64,000 nt of DNA from Candidatus Obscuribacterales bacterium (lineage in GTDB: Bacteria > Cyanobacteriota > Vampirovibrionia > Obscuribacterales > Obscuribacteraceae), in assembly GCA_019752635.1 (NCBI GenBank), contig JAIELX010000007.1:62001-126000 (forward strand), in the 5' to 3' direction. The translations under genes were made by a program, and so were the position numbers. This document shows positions 55,175 to 64,000 of this stretch, one piece after another. The notes under the pieces were generated by a model, which saw only the letters and a list, made by a program, of their open reading frames with translations, did not search any database and was not told the DNA's origin. Numbering within the stretch: position 1 is the stretch's first letter; the number at the start of each line of letters is the position of its first letter.

Positions 55175-56008
55175 TTGAAAGTTCGCTTGTCACAACCACC
55201 GTACAGGGCAATCGGTGCGGCGCTGCAGGCGGCGTCGCTTACCCTGTGGCTTCTGTGCCTCCCCCCGGCGCGATCTGACAGCGGCAATCAGGCAGACCTC
55301 GACCAGCTGGTTGAGTCGGCTGAACTGTTAACGGCTCAGCGCAAGTTAGTGGAAGCGGAACTGGTTTGGCGCAATGCGTTGTCCCTGGTGACAACTCGAT
55401 TTGGATCGTTTCATCCCGTAACGGCTGGCATCAACAAACGCATTGCATCGTTCCTGATTGATCAAAACAGATTAAGTGATGCGGAGCGTCATTTGCAAAA
55501 AGCGCTGGTAATCGCCAGCGGTTACAATCCCGCCGCTGCGCTTGACGGCGAATTCAGGGGGGTGAATGTCTTTACTAACAATGCCTTGCAAAACCCGGAC
55601 AGTCTGCCTGGCAATTTCGAACTAGCCGATGTGTTAGAGGGATACGCGTCGCTTTATAGCAAACAGAATCGATACTCCGATGCGGAGCGTCTGTTGAAGA
55701 CGTCGGCGCGTATTTACGATGGCGGAGCCGATAATAAGGCGGCTGCGGGTTATTTACTGCGCACCGATAGTCACGAGAACCACATTCGTACAATCTTGGA
55801 ATTGGCTAACGTGCAATCACGACAGTCAAAATTTGTTGAAGCGGAAGAAACGTTTCAAAAGGCGATCACAATCACAAAAAAAAGAAAAGGCGACAACGCT
55901 CCGGAGCTGGTCCGAGTGCTTCATTCCTTGTCGAGCTTCTATCGTGAACAAGGTAGAAACAGCGACGCAGAGTCGACCGATAGCGAGGCCGCGTCTTTGC
56001 TCCGTTAA
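55175..56008 (+). CDS. Exported TPR protein
   Basis: 277 residues from TTG 55175 (gcggagg upstream). Signal peptide (GAALQAASLTLWLLCLPPARS) followed by four or five TPR-like repeats (RLSDAERHLQKAL, RYSDAERLLKTSAR, KFVEAEETFQKAI, RNSDAESTDSEAA). The helices follow the A-x(2)-Y/F pattern of TPR. Divergent from the giant TPR gene and followed by archease. Unknown partner. Confidence 0.82.
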   Translation: MKVRLSQPPYRAIGAALQAASLTLWLLCLPPARSDSGNQADLDQLVESAELLTAQRKLVEAELVWRNALSLVTTRFGSFHPVTAGINKRIASFLIDQNRLSDAERHLQKALVIASGYNPAAALDGEFRGVNVFTNNALQNPDSLPGNFELADVLEGYASLYSKQNRYSDAERLLKTSARIYDGGADNKAAAGYLLRTDSHENHIRTILELANVQSRQSKFVEAEETFQKAITITKKRKGDNAPELVRVLHSLSSFYREQGRNSDAESTDSEAASLLR

Positions 56009-56061
56009 GGGATCGAAACGCACATGAGCTACAATTGCATCCAAACTCAAAGGTGACAGCA

Positions 56062-56508
56062 GTGGGCGAGAGTATCGACAAATCTCAAATTCGAGTTTTG
56101 GACCATACCGCAGACATGGGCTTTGAAGTGAATGGCGACTCGCTGCAAGCAGTTTTCGAGTTATGCGCAAACGCGCTGACTTCAATTCTCACCGACCTAA
56201 CAGCGATTACGGCGGAACAAACTACGCCAGTGCAATTGGAAGCTGCGGATATCGACGGATTGATGTATGCGTGGCTGTCGGAGATCCTGTATCTTTTTGA
56301 CGGTGAAAAGATGTTGTTCACTTCGTTTAAATGCTCCTCGTTGAATCTTTCCGAAACGTCCTGTTCATTGACAGCCGAACTAGGGGGAGAGCAGTACGAT
56401 CCGGAGAAGCATCGGATTAGTACATACGTAAAGGCGATCACATTTCACCAGATGCGCATTGTCGATCAGCCACCAAACTGCTCGGCGCGAGTGTTCATAG
56501 ATATTTAG
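56062..56508 (+). CDS. Archease
   Basis: About 148 residues from GTG 56062 (aaaggtga five bases upstream). Archease activates RtcB and lets it turn over many substrates. Family signature VLDHTADMGFEVNGDSLQAVFEL, LMYAWLSEILYLFDGEKML and the closing DQPPNCSARVFIDI (metal-binding Asp near the end). 31 bp before rtcB, as expected for a functional pair. Confidence 0.95.
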   Translation: MGESIDKSQIRVLDHTADMGFEVNGDSLQAVFELCANALTSILTDLTAITAEQTTPVQLEAADIDGLMYAWLSEILYLFDGEKMLFTSFKCSSLNLSETSCSLTAELGGEQYDPEKHRISTYVKAITFHQMRIVDQPPNCSARVFIDI

Positions 56509-56539
56509 CTGCTTGCCGAAACTGAAAGAGGGGCAATTG

Positions 56540-58006
56540 ATGTTGCAAGGTCGACAAAAAACAGGCACAAAATGGGACGACATTATCGAGCCCATTGATC
56601 AGTACCGCTACAAGATTTCAAAAAGTTACAAGAACGAAATGCTTGTCGACGCTATTATTTACGCCGACGCTGACTTGCTCCCTCCTATATTGAACGACCT
56701 TTCGCCGGAGCAGGTCTGCAACGTGGCCTCCTTACCGGGAATAATCGAACGCGCAATGGCAATGCCCGACGTGCACCAGGGCTACGGGTTTCCTATTGGT
56801 GGCGTGGCCGCGATGGACGTCCATACGGGAGTCGTCTCACCCGGTGGTGTCGGATTCGACATCAATTGCGGCGTCAGACTGCTCACCGCCAATTTGTCGA
56901 TCAACGATGTTCGTCCCAAACTCAAGAACCTGGTAGAAGCTTTGTTCTCCACGGTGCCATCCGGTGCCGGGAGCGGAGGCAAAATCAAGCTACACGACAA
57001 GGATATAAACGATATTCTCGAGAACGGATTGCAATGGGCACTGGAACGAGGTTACGCCACGGAAGACGACGTTGAACGCACCGAAGAACGAGGAGAGATG
57101 CCCGGCGCCGATCCTGCAGCGGTCAGCCCCCGCGCCAAAAAGCGCGGTTCGGATCAGTTGGGTACACTGGGCTCAGGCAATCATTTTCTGGAGATTGATC
57201 GAGTCGAACAAATCTTCGACAGAGAGTTGGCAGATGCCTTCGGATTGTTCGAAGGGCAAATTTGTTTCATGACGCACTGCGGGTCACGAGGGCTCGGTCA
57301 CCAGGTTTGCACGGACTATGTCTCGACAATGAAGTTCGTTATGCAAAAGTATTCGATTGAACTACCAGATCGTGAACTTGCTTGCTGCCCGATCAGTTCA
57401 CCCGAGGGACGCCAGTATTTGTCCGCCATGGCCGCGGCTGCAAACTTCGCATTTGTTAACCGCCAATGCATTGCGCACTACATTCGCCAGACTGTCAAAA
57501 AATTGTTTCCAGGAACAGAATTGAATCTCTTATATGATGTGGCGCACAACATGGCGAAGTTTGAAAATCATTTTGTGCAGAACCAAGTTAAACAAGTACT
57601 CGTTCATCGCAAAGGCGCAACCAGAGCATTCCCCGCGGGAAGGGAAGAGTTGCCGGAAGTCTATAGCCGCACAGGCCAGCCGGTCATCATTCCAGGAGAC
57701 ATGGGCCGAGCCTCTTACATTCTGGTTGGAACAGAGCTTGCTCTGCAAGAAACATTCGGCAGCGTTTGCCATGGCGCCGGCAGAGTGATGAGCCGAACAG
57801 CAGCACGAAAGGGCAAGCAATCCAAAGACGTGATTGAAGAACTGCTAAGCAAGGGGGTAATAGCCCGAGCCACTACCAGAGAAGGTTTGACAGAAGAAGT
57901 ACCGGAAGCATACAAATCAATCGATCAAGTAGTCGGTGTAGTGCACAATGCGGGACTAGCCCGCAAAGTTGCTCGTATCAAGCCAGTCGGGGTCGTTAAG
58001 GGATAA
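56540..58006 (+). CDS. rtcB: RNA ligase RtcB
   Basis: 488 residues from ATG 56540 (agagggg upstream). Joins 2',3'-cyclic phosphate or 3'-phosphate RNA ends to 5'-OH ends through guanylylated His. Motifs: MPDVHQGYGFPIGGVAA, GVGFDINCGVR (metal-binding Asp/Cys), GSGNHFLEI, HCGSRGLGHQ, VAHNMAKFE, HRKGATRAFP and CHGAGRVMSR with the guanylylated-His position. No intein. In an operon with archease, so RNA repair or tRNA splicing-like activity is expected. Confidence 0.98.
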   Translation: MLQGRQKTGTKWDDIIEPIDQYRYKISKSYKNEMLVDAIIYADADLLPPILNDLSPEQVCNVASLPGIIERAMAMPDVHQGYGFPIGGVAAMDVHTGVVSPGGVGFDINCGVRLLTANLSINDVRPKLKNLVEALFSTVPSGAGSGGKIKLHDKDINDILENGLQWALERGYATEDDVERTEERGEMPGADPAAVSPRAKKRGSDQLGTLGSGNHFLEIDRVEQIFDRELADAFGLFEGQICFMTHCGSRGLGHQVCTDYVSTMKFVMQKYSIELPDRELACCPISSPEGRQYLSAMAAAANFAFVNRQCIAHYIRQTVKKLFPGTELNLLYDVAHNMAKFENHFVQNQVKQVLVHRKGATRAFPAGREELPEVYSRTGQPVIIPGDMGRASYILVGTELALQETFGSVCHGAGRVMSRTAARKGKQSKDVIEELLSKGVIARATTREGLTEEVPEAYKSIDQVVGVVHNAGLARKVARIKPVGVVKG

Positions 58007-58087
58007 GACGGTACTTACGGCGGGCTCACAATTACTGTGTTACCATCGAAATTGTAAGTTCCACACACGAACCGCAGTGTGGATCAA

Positions 58088-58126
58088 GCCCCGAGGGACA
58101 ACTCGGGGCGCCGCGTGTTACGCGGC
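58088..58126. other. Two adjacent perfect hairpins upstream of the sigma gene
   Basis: GCCCCGAG-GGACAA-CTCGGGGC (58088-58109) is followed at once by GCCGCG-TGTTA-CGCGGC (58110-58126). They lie between rtcB and the sigma gene, 31 bp before its ATG. No T-run follows. Could be leader RNA structure or a repetitive extragenic element. Confidence 0.5.
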
Positions 58127-58157
58127 GGCGTCCGGCACCAAAAGCGAGCATCAGTGA

Positions 58158-59150
58158 ATGGCTAAAATGAAATCAACTCCCCCCCTGTTGGAAGAGGCTC
58201 CTACTACTGAAACGTCCTGGACGGAGGAAGAGTTCGTATACGAATCGCCGTTTGATATCACGGACGATGAGGCCGGCGGCGAAGAAGAAGCAGAGGAGAA
58301 ACCGGCGGTCAATCACCATGATTTAGACGACGATTCTACTCGCAACTATCTAAGAGAAATAGGCAGACACAAATTATTGAATGGCGGCGAAGAAATTGAA
58401 CTTTCCAGAGCATGCCAGGACGGAGATGAATCGGCTCGTAGAAGGTTGATTCAAGCCAACTTGCGCCTGGTCGTAAGCATAGCCAAGCGTTACAAGAATA
58501 GAGGACTGAGCTTTCAGGACTTGATCCAGGAAGGAAGCCTCGGGCTAATCCGCGCCGTAGAAAAGTTTGATCCGTCACGCGGCTACAAACTTTCAACTTA
58601 TGCAACCTGGTGGATCAGACAGTCAATCACTCGGGCTCTGGCCGATAAGTCGCGTACAATTCGCGTCCCGGTCCACATGATTGAAATAATGAGCAAACTG
58701 CGCAAAGTAATTCGCCACCTGATTAACACCCATCAACGCCGTCCCACAATTGACGAAATTGTTGCAGCATCCGGTGTTGACAAGAAAAAAGTGACGCAAG
58801 CAATGGAAGCTGACAAGACGTTGCTGTCCCTGGACGCCGGGAGAGGCCCCGATCAGGAATCCACATTGTGGGACATGCTCGAGGATGAAACCACCATACC
58901 GCCGGAGATAGCAACCGACGACAAGCTACTGACCGAGCAACTCAATGTTGTTCTGGACCGGCTGACCGCGCATGAGCGCGACGTGATTCGTATGCGTTAC
59001 GGTTTGCACAACGGCGACTACATGACGCTCGAACAATCGGGACGAGCGCTGGGGCTAAGCAAAGAACGAGTAAGACAAATCGAAGGTAAGGCACTGAAAA
59101 AACTGCGCAGCCTTCAACAAGTAATCGGAATGCGGTCATACTTGAACTAG
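58158..59150 (+). CDS. RNA polymerase sigma factor, RpoD/SigA family
   Basis: 330 residues. Regions 1.2 to 4.2 intact: [22 protein letters not shown], the region-2 core [72 protein letters not shown] in region 3, and [11 protein letters not shown] with [27 protein letters not shown] in region 4. The acidic N-terminal extension replaces a long region 1.1. It may be the primary factor or a group-2 paralog; this cannot be decided here. Confidence 0.95.
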   Translation: MAKMKSTPPLLEEAPTTETSWTEEEFVYESPFDITDDEAGGEEEAEEKPAVNHHDLDDDSTRNYLREIGRHKLLNGGEEIELSRACQDGDESARRRLIQANLRLVVSIAKRYKNRGLSFQDLIQEGSLGLIRAVEKFDPSRGYKLSTYATWWIRQSITRALADKSRTIRVPVHMIEIMSKLRKVIRHLINTHQRRPTIDEIVAASGVDKKKVTQAMEADKTLLSLDAGRGPDQESTLWDMLEDETTIPPEIATDDKLLTEQLNVVLDRLTAHERDVIRMRYGLHNGDYMTLEQSGRALGLSKERVRQIEGKALKKLRSLQQVIGMRSYLN

Positions 59151-59237
59151 TACTTACGCTACCAAATCAAACAATCGACAGATACGCGTAAGCGCCCGCT
59201 CAGGTCCGCTCGGCATTGGCGAATACGCGTCGTTCAA

Positions 59238-61199
59238 CTACTCCGGAAAAATTGGTTGCACCGGTTTGCCAACCCAGGGCGGCAGAACTCCCGAAATCCA
59301 CATCTCGCGATCTTTTGCCAGAAGCTCCAACACGGCCGGCTTCGCGGTCGGATTCGCAGCCACGGATTTGCGCACGGCGGCATCATCATCCTTTGCCAGC
59401 GCCTCCAATATTTCCGGAGCCACATCCACCCGTGAAGCAATCACCGCACGCACGCCGCCATACTTGTCCGAGCTGAGGCGCCTTGCATGTTCGGCGGACA
59501 AGTTTTTGCGTCGAGCCATAGCGGTGCGAACGTCAGTGCTTGGATCGGCGAGCAAGCGCTCAAGAACATCAGAGGGAGTCGATGGATTCTCCGCCGACTC
59601 CGCGCGCAGATCCGGATCTCGCTCCAGAGATATCTTAGTCAACACTTCAGGCGGGCAAGCAACATTGGCCGCAATAGCCAGCTTCAACGAATCACCGGCA
59701 TTTTCCGCCATGACCTTAAAGGCCTCGGCCGGCAAGTCTGTGCGCGCCAAGAGCTTTCGACGAAGGACTCCGTCAACCGAGCGCGCTATCGTCACCAGGA
59801 CGTCAGGCGGCGTGCTCCGGTTGTGGGCCAAAGCAAAAAGAACATCATCGGAACTATCCTTCGCTAACGAGGTCAGCACCGCCTGCGACACCGCTGGATT
59901 CAAGGCCAATTCCTGGCGAATCTTCTCTTCCGGATCCAGAGCAAGGATGGCGGCATTATTGCCGACGGACGAACTACGCGCCAACGCCGCTCTAACGACG
60001 GATGATTCATCTCGCGCGATTTTCGCCGCTATAGCAGTATCAATCAAGGGATTAGCAGCCAGAACCCTCCTTACCATATAAGATTTATGCGTGGCCATCT
60101 TATCCTGCGCGGCATTTGACAAATCTCCGCGTCGAGCAGCTAGTTGAACAACCGCAATTACTTCATCGACTGCCAACTTCGAAACACTATCGCCTTCCAG
60201 TGAAGGGTTTGTAGCGACGGCAGCGCGGACAGTCGGCGCGGTGTCCGCGGCAAGTTTCTTCAAAACGTCCGGTGTCGTAGACGGATGGTGAGCGACAGCT
60301 TGACGCACCAGGGAATCGGTATCATTGGCCAAAACAGCAAGCACTGCGGATGGTGTCTTGAGATTGTCAGCTACCTCCGCTCTTACGTCGCGCGATTTAT
60401 CCTTCGCTAGTGCAGAGAAAACTTCCGTCGGCGTCTCGGCGTTGCGCGCAACACTTTGCCGCACGACCTGATTAGCATCGCCGGACAGTGCAATCAACGT
60501 CCGAGAAGATGTTGAAGGATTTGCCGCCACGTAGGCCTTGACCCCGGGATCCCCGTCTTCGGCAAGAAGGGAGAGAATCGATGGAGGTGCTTTCACTTGC
60601 TTGGCCATAAATGAACGAACCATCCGATCGCCAATCTTCGCCAGCCTCAGCATCACGTCTTCCGGAGTGTTGGGATTACGAGCCAGTGCAAGCAGTAAGT
60701 ACTCAGTCTGAACAGGCAGTTGAGCAAGGTCGCGCAGCACCGCAGCGGGCATGCGCATGTGGGAGGCAAGCAATTCGTATGTGTGAGGCTGTTGTCCCTT
60801 TGTCAACTTATTGAGAATGGCAATGTCAGGTAAGTCGCCACGAAGGAGCGCTTCCCGCACAGACTGATCGGCATCGTCAGCCAGAAATTCTTCGGCCGAT
60901 GGAGGAGCATTCTTGTTGCTCGCGACCGCAATCCGCACAGCTACACTATCTTCCTTGGCAAGCGCCGCCAATACTTCTGCCGGACAGTTAGCGTTGTTCG
61001 CCACCGCCAACTGGATGTGTCTGGAGGGAACGGGATCGTACGCAGGTTGACTAGCGGCGGCCGGTGCATCACCACTATCTGCGGTGCGTTCCTGAGCATG
61101 CGCACTCGGCGCAAATGCACAAGGGCTGAAGCCTTCGACCAACACTCCTGTCAACAGATAAGTGGCGGCAATAGCAACACTAACTCGGCGACTAACCAT
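59238..61199 (-). CDS. Secreted LRV-repeat protein
   Basis: 653 residues. Signal peptide (AIAATYLLTGVLVEGF ... PSAHAQ) and then about two dozen 24-residue repeats with the consensus VRxAVAxNPxTPxxVLxxLAxD, the LRV (leucine-rich repeat variant) pattern of PF01816. The repeats form an extended right-handed solenoid. No N-terminal iron-sulphur domain is present, unlike some LRV proteins. Unknown ligand; periplasmic or surface location is inferred. Confidence 0.85.
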   Translation of the reverse strand: MVSRRVSVAIAATYLLTGVLVEGFSPCAFAPSAHAQERTADSGDAPAAASQPAYDPVPSRHIQLAVANNANCPAEVLAALAKEDSVAVRIAVASNKNAPPSAEEFLADDADQSVREALLRGDLPDIAILNKLTKGQQPHTYELLASHMRMPAAVLRDLAQLPVQTEYLLLALARNPNTPEDVMLRLAKIGDRMVRSFMAKQVKAPPSILSLLAEDGDPGVKAYVAANPSTSSRTLIALSGDANQVVRQSVARNAETPTEVFSALAKDKSRDVRAEVADNLKTPSAVLAVLANDTDSLVRQAVAHHPSTTPDVLKKLAADTAPTVRAAVATNPSLEGDSVSKLAVDEVIAVVQLAARRGDLSNAAQDKMATHKSYMVRRVLAANPLIDTAIAAKIARDESSVVRAALARSSSVGNNAAILALDPEEKIRQELALNPAVSQAVLTSLAKDSSDDVLFALAHNRSTPPDVLVTIARSVDGVLRRKLLARTDLPAEAFKVMAENAGDSLKLAIAANVACPPEVLTKISLERDPDLRAESAENPSTPSDVLERLLADPSTDVRTAMARRKNLSAEHARRLSSDKYGGVRAVIASRVDVAPEILEALAKDDDAAVRKSVAANPTAKPAVLELLAKDREMWISGVLPPWVGKPVQPIFPE

Positions 61200-61268
61200 C
61201 GACCTTCGCTCCTTCTGACCCTGACAGCAATTCTATCCGCTTGAGAATGCAACAAACCTGAAATGGCA

Positions 61269-63119
61269 TTACTTCCCTTGATAAACGCGATAAACGATAT
61301 CTCGCAGCGTCGTTTTATCTACTTCCTGACTCACGTGTTCAATGTACTTAACTTGCCAGTCTTCCAACGCTTTCACCATCATTGACAGTGACAACCCGGC
61401 AGTCTTTGCAGCGGCAATTTCGGCGCCAATCTCGCAGTTCGCTCCAATCGAAAATACTCTGGCCACCGCCGAGTAGCCCATGCTTTCGCGTAGCGCAATG
61501 CGCAGCAAGGCCTCCGACCTGTCAATGCCGATGCGTTGAGACAGTGCGGCGATAATGGCTCTAAACTTCGAGAGAGGTCCACCCAATTCGGTTTCGGGTG
61601 ACTTAATCAGGCCATAGTGCAGCAATCGTCCGATTGCCATGGCACCTTGCAGCGTAGTAATGTCGCCCAGCTTCCTGATCAATTCGTCAATGGTGCTAAG
61701 ACCGTCGCACATTTTCCAGATTCTTCGCATCAGCTCCATTTCCTCAGCACTCAAAGGCACATTCTCCTGAGGATCCATAAGCTGAGAGCCAAGCAAATTA
61801 CCGGTATCGGCAATTTTTTCCAAAGAACTTTTCACGCCCTTCGGGAACTTCTTCCAATTGGCTTCAATGTTATCGGCGCATAGAGCCGAGTCCAACAGCA
61901 ACTTATCCAAAGGTCGCGTCACTTTGTTTGCATCGTCAGCCAAATCCGGTGGCGGCTGCCTTTCAATAAAAACGTAGACTCCCTCTTGCCAAACGGACAC
62001 GAACTCGGTAACGGCGGCGTTCCCGCGCAATCGACCCTGCTTAGCACACACCAACTTTCCTTGTTCGAACAACGCTCGAAAACTTCGGTCGCGGTGCTCG
62101 ACCGACAGAACGCCGTGGCAACGATTGGTGTTCAAATTCTGAAGGACACCGGCAGGCTCGGTGGTGCCTAAATGTCCGATCAAAGACTGCACTCTGGTTT
62201 CAGGTTCGGGGGTTATGCGAAACTTGTTCTTTTCGGTGTCGCGCACCTGCCCGAAAAACGCCTGATCTTGCAGAGCGATTTCAAGCTGGCGAGCGCTGAT
62301 CAAGCCCTTCGCAACACATAGTGAGCCCATCGAAAGCCGCTGGGCACTCTTTGAATTTTGCATCGTGGCAATGATATCGTCGAGTTGCTCGCGCGTGAGC
62401 ATTCTGGCTTCGACCAGGTAATCTTTCAGTTTGAATGGCCTCGAATTGCGAAAATGATGAACAAGAAACGGAATCTTCGGAAAGATCGGGTATATTGCAC
62501 CGATCTTTTCCATACCTCGCAACTCTTCCAACATTTCATCAAAGCTTAATTGCTGCGACAAGCGCTGAGCAATCGAACTTAAAGGCGTGTAGTTGTCGAT
62601 TGCCGCCAGCACTTTGTTGCGACGCTTCGTACCTTCGCTACCGCCCTTAAGCTTGATACCGAACATGGTCAATACAGGAATAATGGTCATCAGAACCTGT
62701 TCGGACAGATCGCCGCTTTCCTTGTTGAGTTCGATTCCCTGTCCCATGGCTTGCTGAATGTGCTTGGCCATAGTTGAGGAGTAGTCATAAACGGCTGAAA
62801 AACTTTCAAACACATGAAACGAAAGATAACCAACAGGACTTTCTTTGACCAGAGCAGCCGCTTTGTCATGTTTAACAAAAACAAGGGCGCCCTGCACTTC
62901 CAGTAAACTTTTGGCTAACTGGCTCGCCTCAATCAGGTGCTCGGCGGAGAATAAAAATCCCGATTCCGTGCTATCGACAATAACGACGTCGAATTTCCTT
63001 TTCGACTTGTTTAGACCAGTCAATTCAGCGATGAAGTTCGGTCCGTACTTCAAAACGAGCACACTCTCGTGCACGACAGAGTCCGCTAGTCGAAGAGTTA
63101 CTTCTTCGCCTTCTTTCAT
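61269..63119 (-). CDS. STAS-like/DUF4388 signalling protein
   Basis: 616 residues from ATG 63119 (gaaggg upstream). The N-terminal about 115 residues look STAS-like (FDVVIVDSTESGFLF, SLLEVQGALVFVKH). A middle segment contains two MshEN/GspE-N-like units (YLVEARMLTREQLDDII and GSLCVAKGLISARQLEIALQDQ), and a DUF4388/PATAN domain lies at about 330-400 (GVLQNLNTNRCHGVLSVEHRD, FEQGKLVCAKQGRL). The C-terminal third is helical. Divergent from the OmpR-type regulator. Cytoplasmic; role in gliding, motility or envelope signalling is suggested by domain type only. Confidence 0.75.
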   Translation of the reverse strand: MKEGEEVTLRLADSVVHESVLVLKYGPNFIAELTGLNKSKRKFDVVIVDSTESGFLFSAEHLIEASQLAKSLLEVQGALVFVKHDKAAALVKESPVGYLSFHVFESFSAVYDYSSTMAKHIQQAMGQGIELNKESGDLSEQVLMTIIPVLTMFGIKLKGGSEGTKRRNKVLAAIDNYTPLSSIAQRLSQQLSFDEMLEELRGMEKIGAIYPIFPKIPFLVHHFRNSRPFKLKDYLVEARMLTREQLDDIIATMQNSKSAQRLSMGSLCVAKGLISARQLEIALQDQAFFGQVRDTEKNKFRITPEPETRVQSLIGHLGTTEPAGVLQNLNTNRCHGVLSVEHRDRSFRALFEQGKLVCAKQGRLRGNAAVTEFVSVWQEGVYVFIERQPPPDLADDANKVTRPLDKLLLDSALCADNIEANWKKFPKGVKSSLEKIADTGNLLGSQLMDPQENVPLSAEEMELMRRIWKMCDGLSTIDELIRKLGDITTLQGAMAIGRLLHYGLIKSPETELGGPLSKFRAIIAALSQRIGIDRSEALLRIALRESMGYSAVARVFSIGANCEIGAEIAAAKTAGLSLSMMVKALEDWQVKYIEHVSQEVDKTTLRDIVYRVYQGK

Positions 63120-63307
63120 CCCGTTCCCTTCGCTTTCGCGTTGTTGCAAACGTCCGATTTCCCGACAGGCTGCTGTTGCGGTCAAGCCGCACAGTTGTTA
63201 TGCCCGAATTGAAGAACTGTACCGCTAAATCTAATCGGACCTGTTAATAATGCGCCAAATCAGCATGAACACTTGGCGACGGACTACCTCAGTCGGTCCC
63301 CCTCCAC

Positions 63308-63313
63308 TATAAT
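63308..63313 (+). promoter_or_regulatory. Consensus -10 box seven bases before a start codon
   Basis: TATAAT at 63308-63313 ends 6 bp before the ATG at 63320; no good -35 is found at 17 bp. It would place the transcript start at about the ATG itself. Confidence 0.45.
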
Positions 63314-63319
63314 TGACGA

Positions 63320-63994
63320 ATGGCCAAGATCCTGCTGGTTGAAGACGATAAGAACCTTGCGCGGTTGCTGATGATGCAACTGGAGCATGATCGTCATCTC
63401 GTGGACGTTGTGGCACAAGGGGAAGAAGCCCTGGCCGCTCTGAAGATTCACGAGTACGACCTGATAATACTGGACTGGATGTTGCCGGACGTAACCGGGG
63501 TCGACATTTGCAAACTTTATCGGCAACGAGGTGGCACTTCGCCGATCCTGATGCTGACAGCAAAAGAAACGGCAGAGGACAAAGTCGCAGGGTTGGATGC
63601 CGGCGCCGATGATTATCTGACCAAACCGTTTAACCCTCCGGAGCTGTCCGCCCGAATTCGGGCATTGTTGCGTCGGCCGGCCGCCATAGCCGGCAAAGCA
63701 TTGAAGGTGAAGGACCTCGTGCTGGACACCATTACCAGAAGAGTGACCAGGAGCGAACAGACCATTGATCTGACAGCTAAGGAATTTCGCTTGCTGGAGT
63801 TGCTTATGAAGCATCCTAACCAGAGCTTCACCGTAGAATCGATTTTAGACCGACTCTGGCATGCAGACGCCAACGCCTCGATGGAAACCGTGCGCACACA
63901 CATCAAGACCTTGCGGCGGAAGATCGGTGATTCGGAAGAGAACCCGATCATTCGCAGCCGCCGCGGGCTAGGCTACAAGATAGTCGGCGATTAG
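63320..63994 (+). CDS. OmpR/PhoB-family response regulator
   Basis: 224 residues, complete. Receiver with E8/D9/D10, D52 (IILDWMLPDVTG), T80 and K102 (DDYLTKPF), then a winged helix (LTAKEFRLLELLMKHPNQSFT, VRTHIKTLRRKIG, SRRGLGYKIV). No Shine-Dalgarno precedes the ATG. The next gene may encode the histidine kinase; the window ends six bases after the stop. Confidence 0.96.
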   Translation: MAKILLVEDDKNLARLLMMQLEHDRHLVDVVAQGEEALAALKIHEYDLIILDWMLPDVTGVDICKLYRQRGGTSPILMLTAKETAEDKVAGLDAGADDYLTKPFNPPELSARIRALLRRPAAIAGKALKVKDLVLDTITRRVTRSEQTIDLTAKEFRLLELLMKHPNQSFTVESILDRLWHADANASMETVRTHIKTLRRKIGDSEENPIIRSRRGLGYKIVGD

Positions 63995-64000
63995 GACCGC

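Noticed and set aside
1..64000. Prophage, insertion sequence or genomic island
   Set aside because: No integrase, transposase, phage structural gene or long terminal repeats were seen.

Overview
The window reads as ordinary chromosome from a Gram-negative-type bacterium. It carries TonB/ExbB/ExbD energisation genes, type IV pilin-like minor pilins, periplasmic cyclophilins and many Sec signal peptides. The mix of Ser/Thr kinases joined to TPR repeats, large TPR proteins, HEAT and LRV repeat proteins, DUF4388 proteins and a cyanobacteria-like RpoD-family sigma factor suggests a non-photosynthetic relative of Cyanobacteria (Vampirovibrionia/Melainabacteria, Obscuribacterales-like). That assignment is inference from gene content; no rRNA or other marker is present to prove it. 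No phage, insertion sequence or CRISPR array was seen.

Layout: (1) 1-10.4 kb: end of a kinase-TPR gene, then mostly lineage-specific secreted or membrane proteins, including a 1004-residue repeat protein with a papain-like C-terminal domain and a DUF4388/TonB-like membrane protein. (2) 10.5-17.8 kb: a YIP1-miaA operon with sppA, then low-complexity membrane or secreted proteins. (3) 18.2-27.0 kb: a strong promoter drives a TM2-TonB fusion, two ExbB paralogs and ExbD, followed by aroE, cvpA, an SCP2-like protein, a DciA-like protein and ftsEX. (4) 27.1-30.6 kb: the most notable region, a compact five-gene set encoding an HPr-kinase-like protein, a 66-residue peptide, a PqqD-like protein, a stand-alone methyltransferase of the borosin (OphMA) type and a GT4-like glycosyltransferase. 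It looks like a split-borosin RiPP pathway with possible phosphorylation and glycosylation. (5) 30.6-42.7 kb: kinase-TPR, ATP-grasp, HEAT protein, valS, efp, accB-accC and a CAT-anticodon tRNA. (6) 42.7-47.9 kb: a regulatory-looking intergenic region with a perfect 30-bp palindrome abutting a consensus DnaA box, then a minor-pilin operon. (7) 47.8-64 kb: a NarL-type regulator, two cyclophilins, large TPR genes, archease-rtcB, an RpoD-family sigma factor, an LRV-repeat protein, a STAS-like/DUF4388 protein and an OmpR-type regulator with a TATAAT box almost touching its start codon.

How the genes work together: the TonB-ExbB-ExbD genes form a complete inner-membrane energy transducer; archease activates RtcB for RNA ligation; AccB and AccC are two parts of acetyl-CoA carboxylase; the pilin-like genes resemble the priming minor pilins of a type IV pilus or type II secretion machine. 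Start codons were chosen by ribosome-binding sites and often lie inside the longest open frame; GTG and TTG starts are common.
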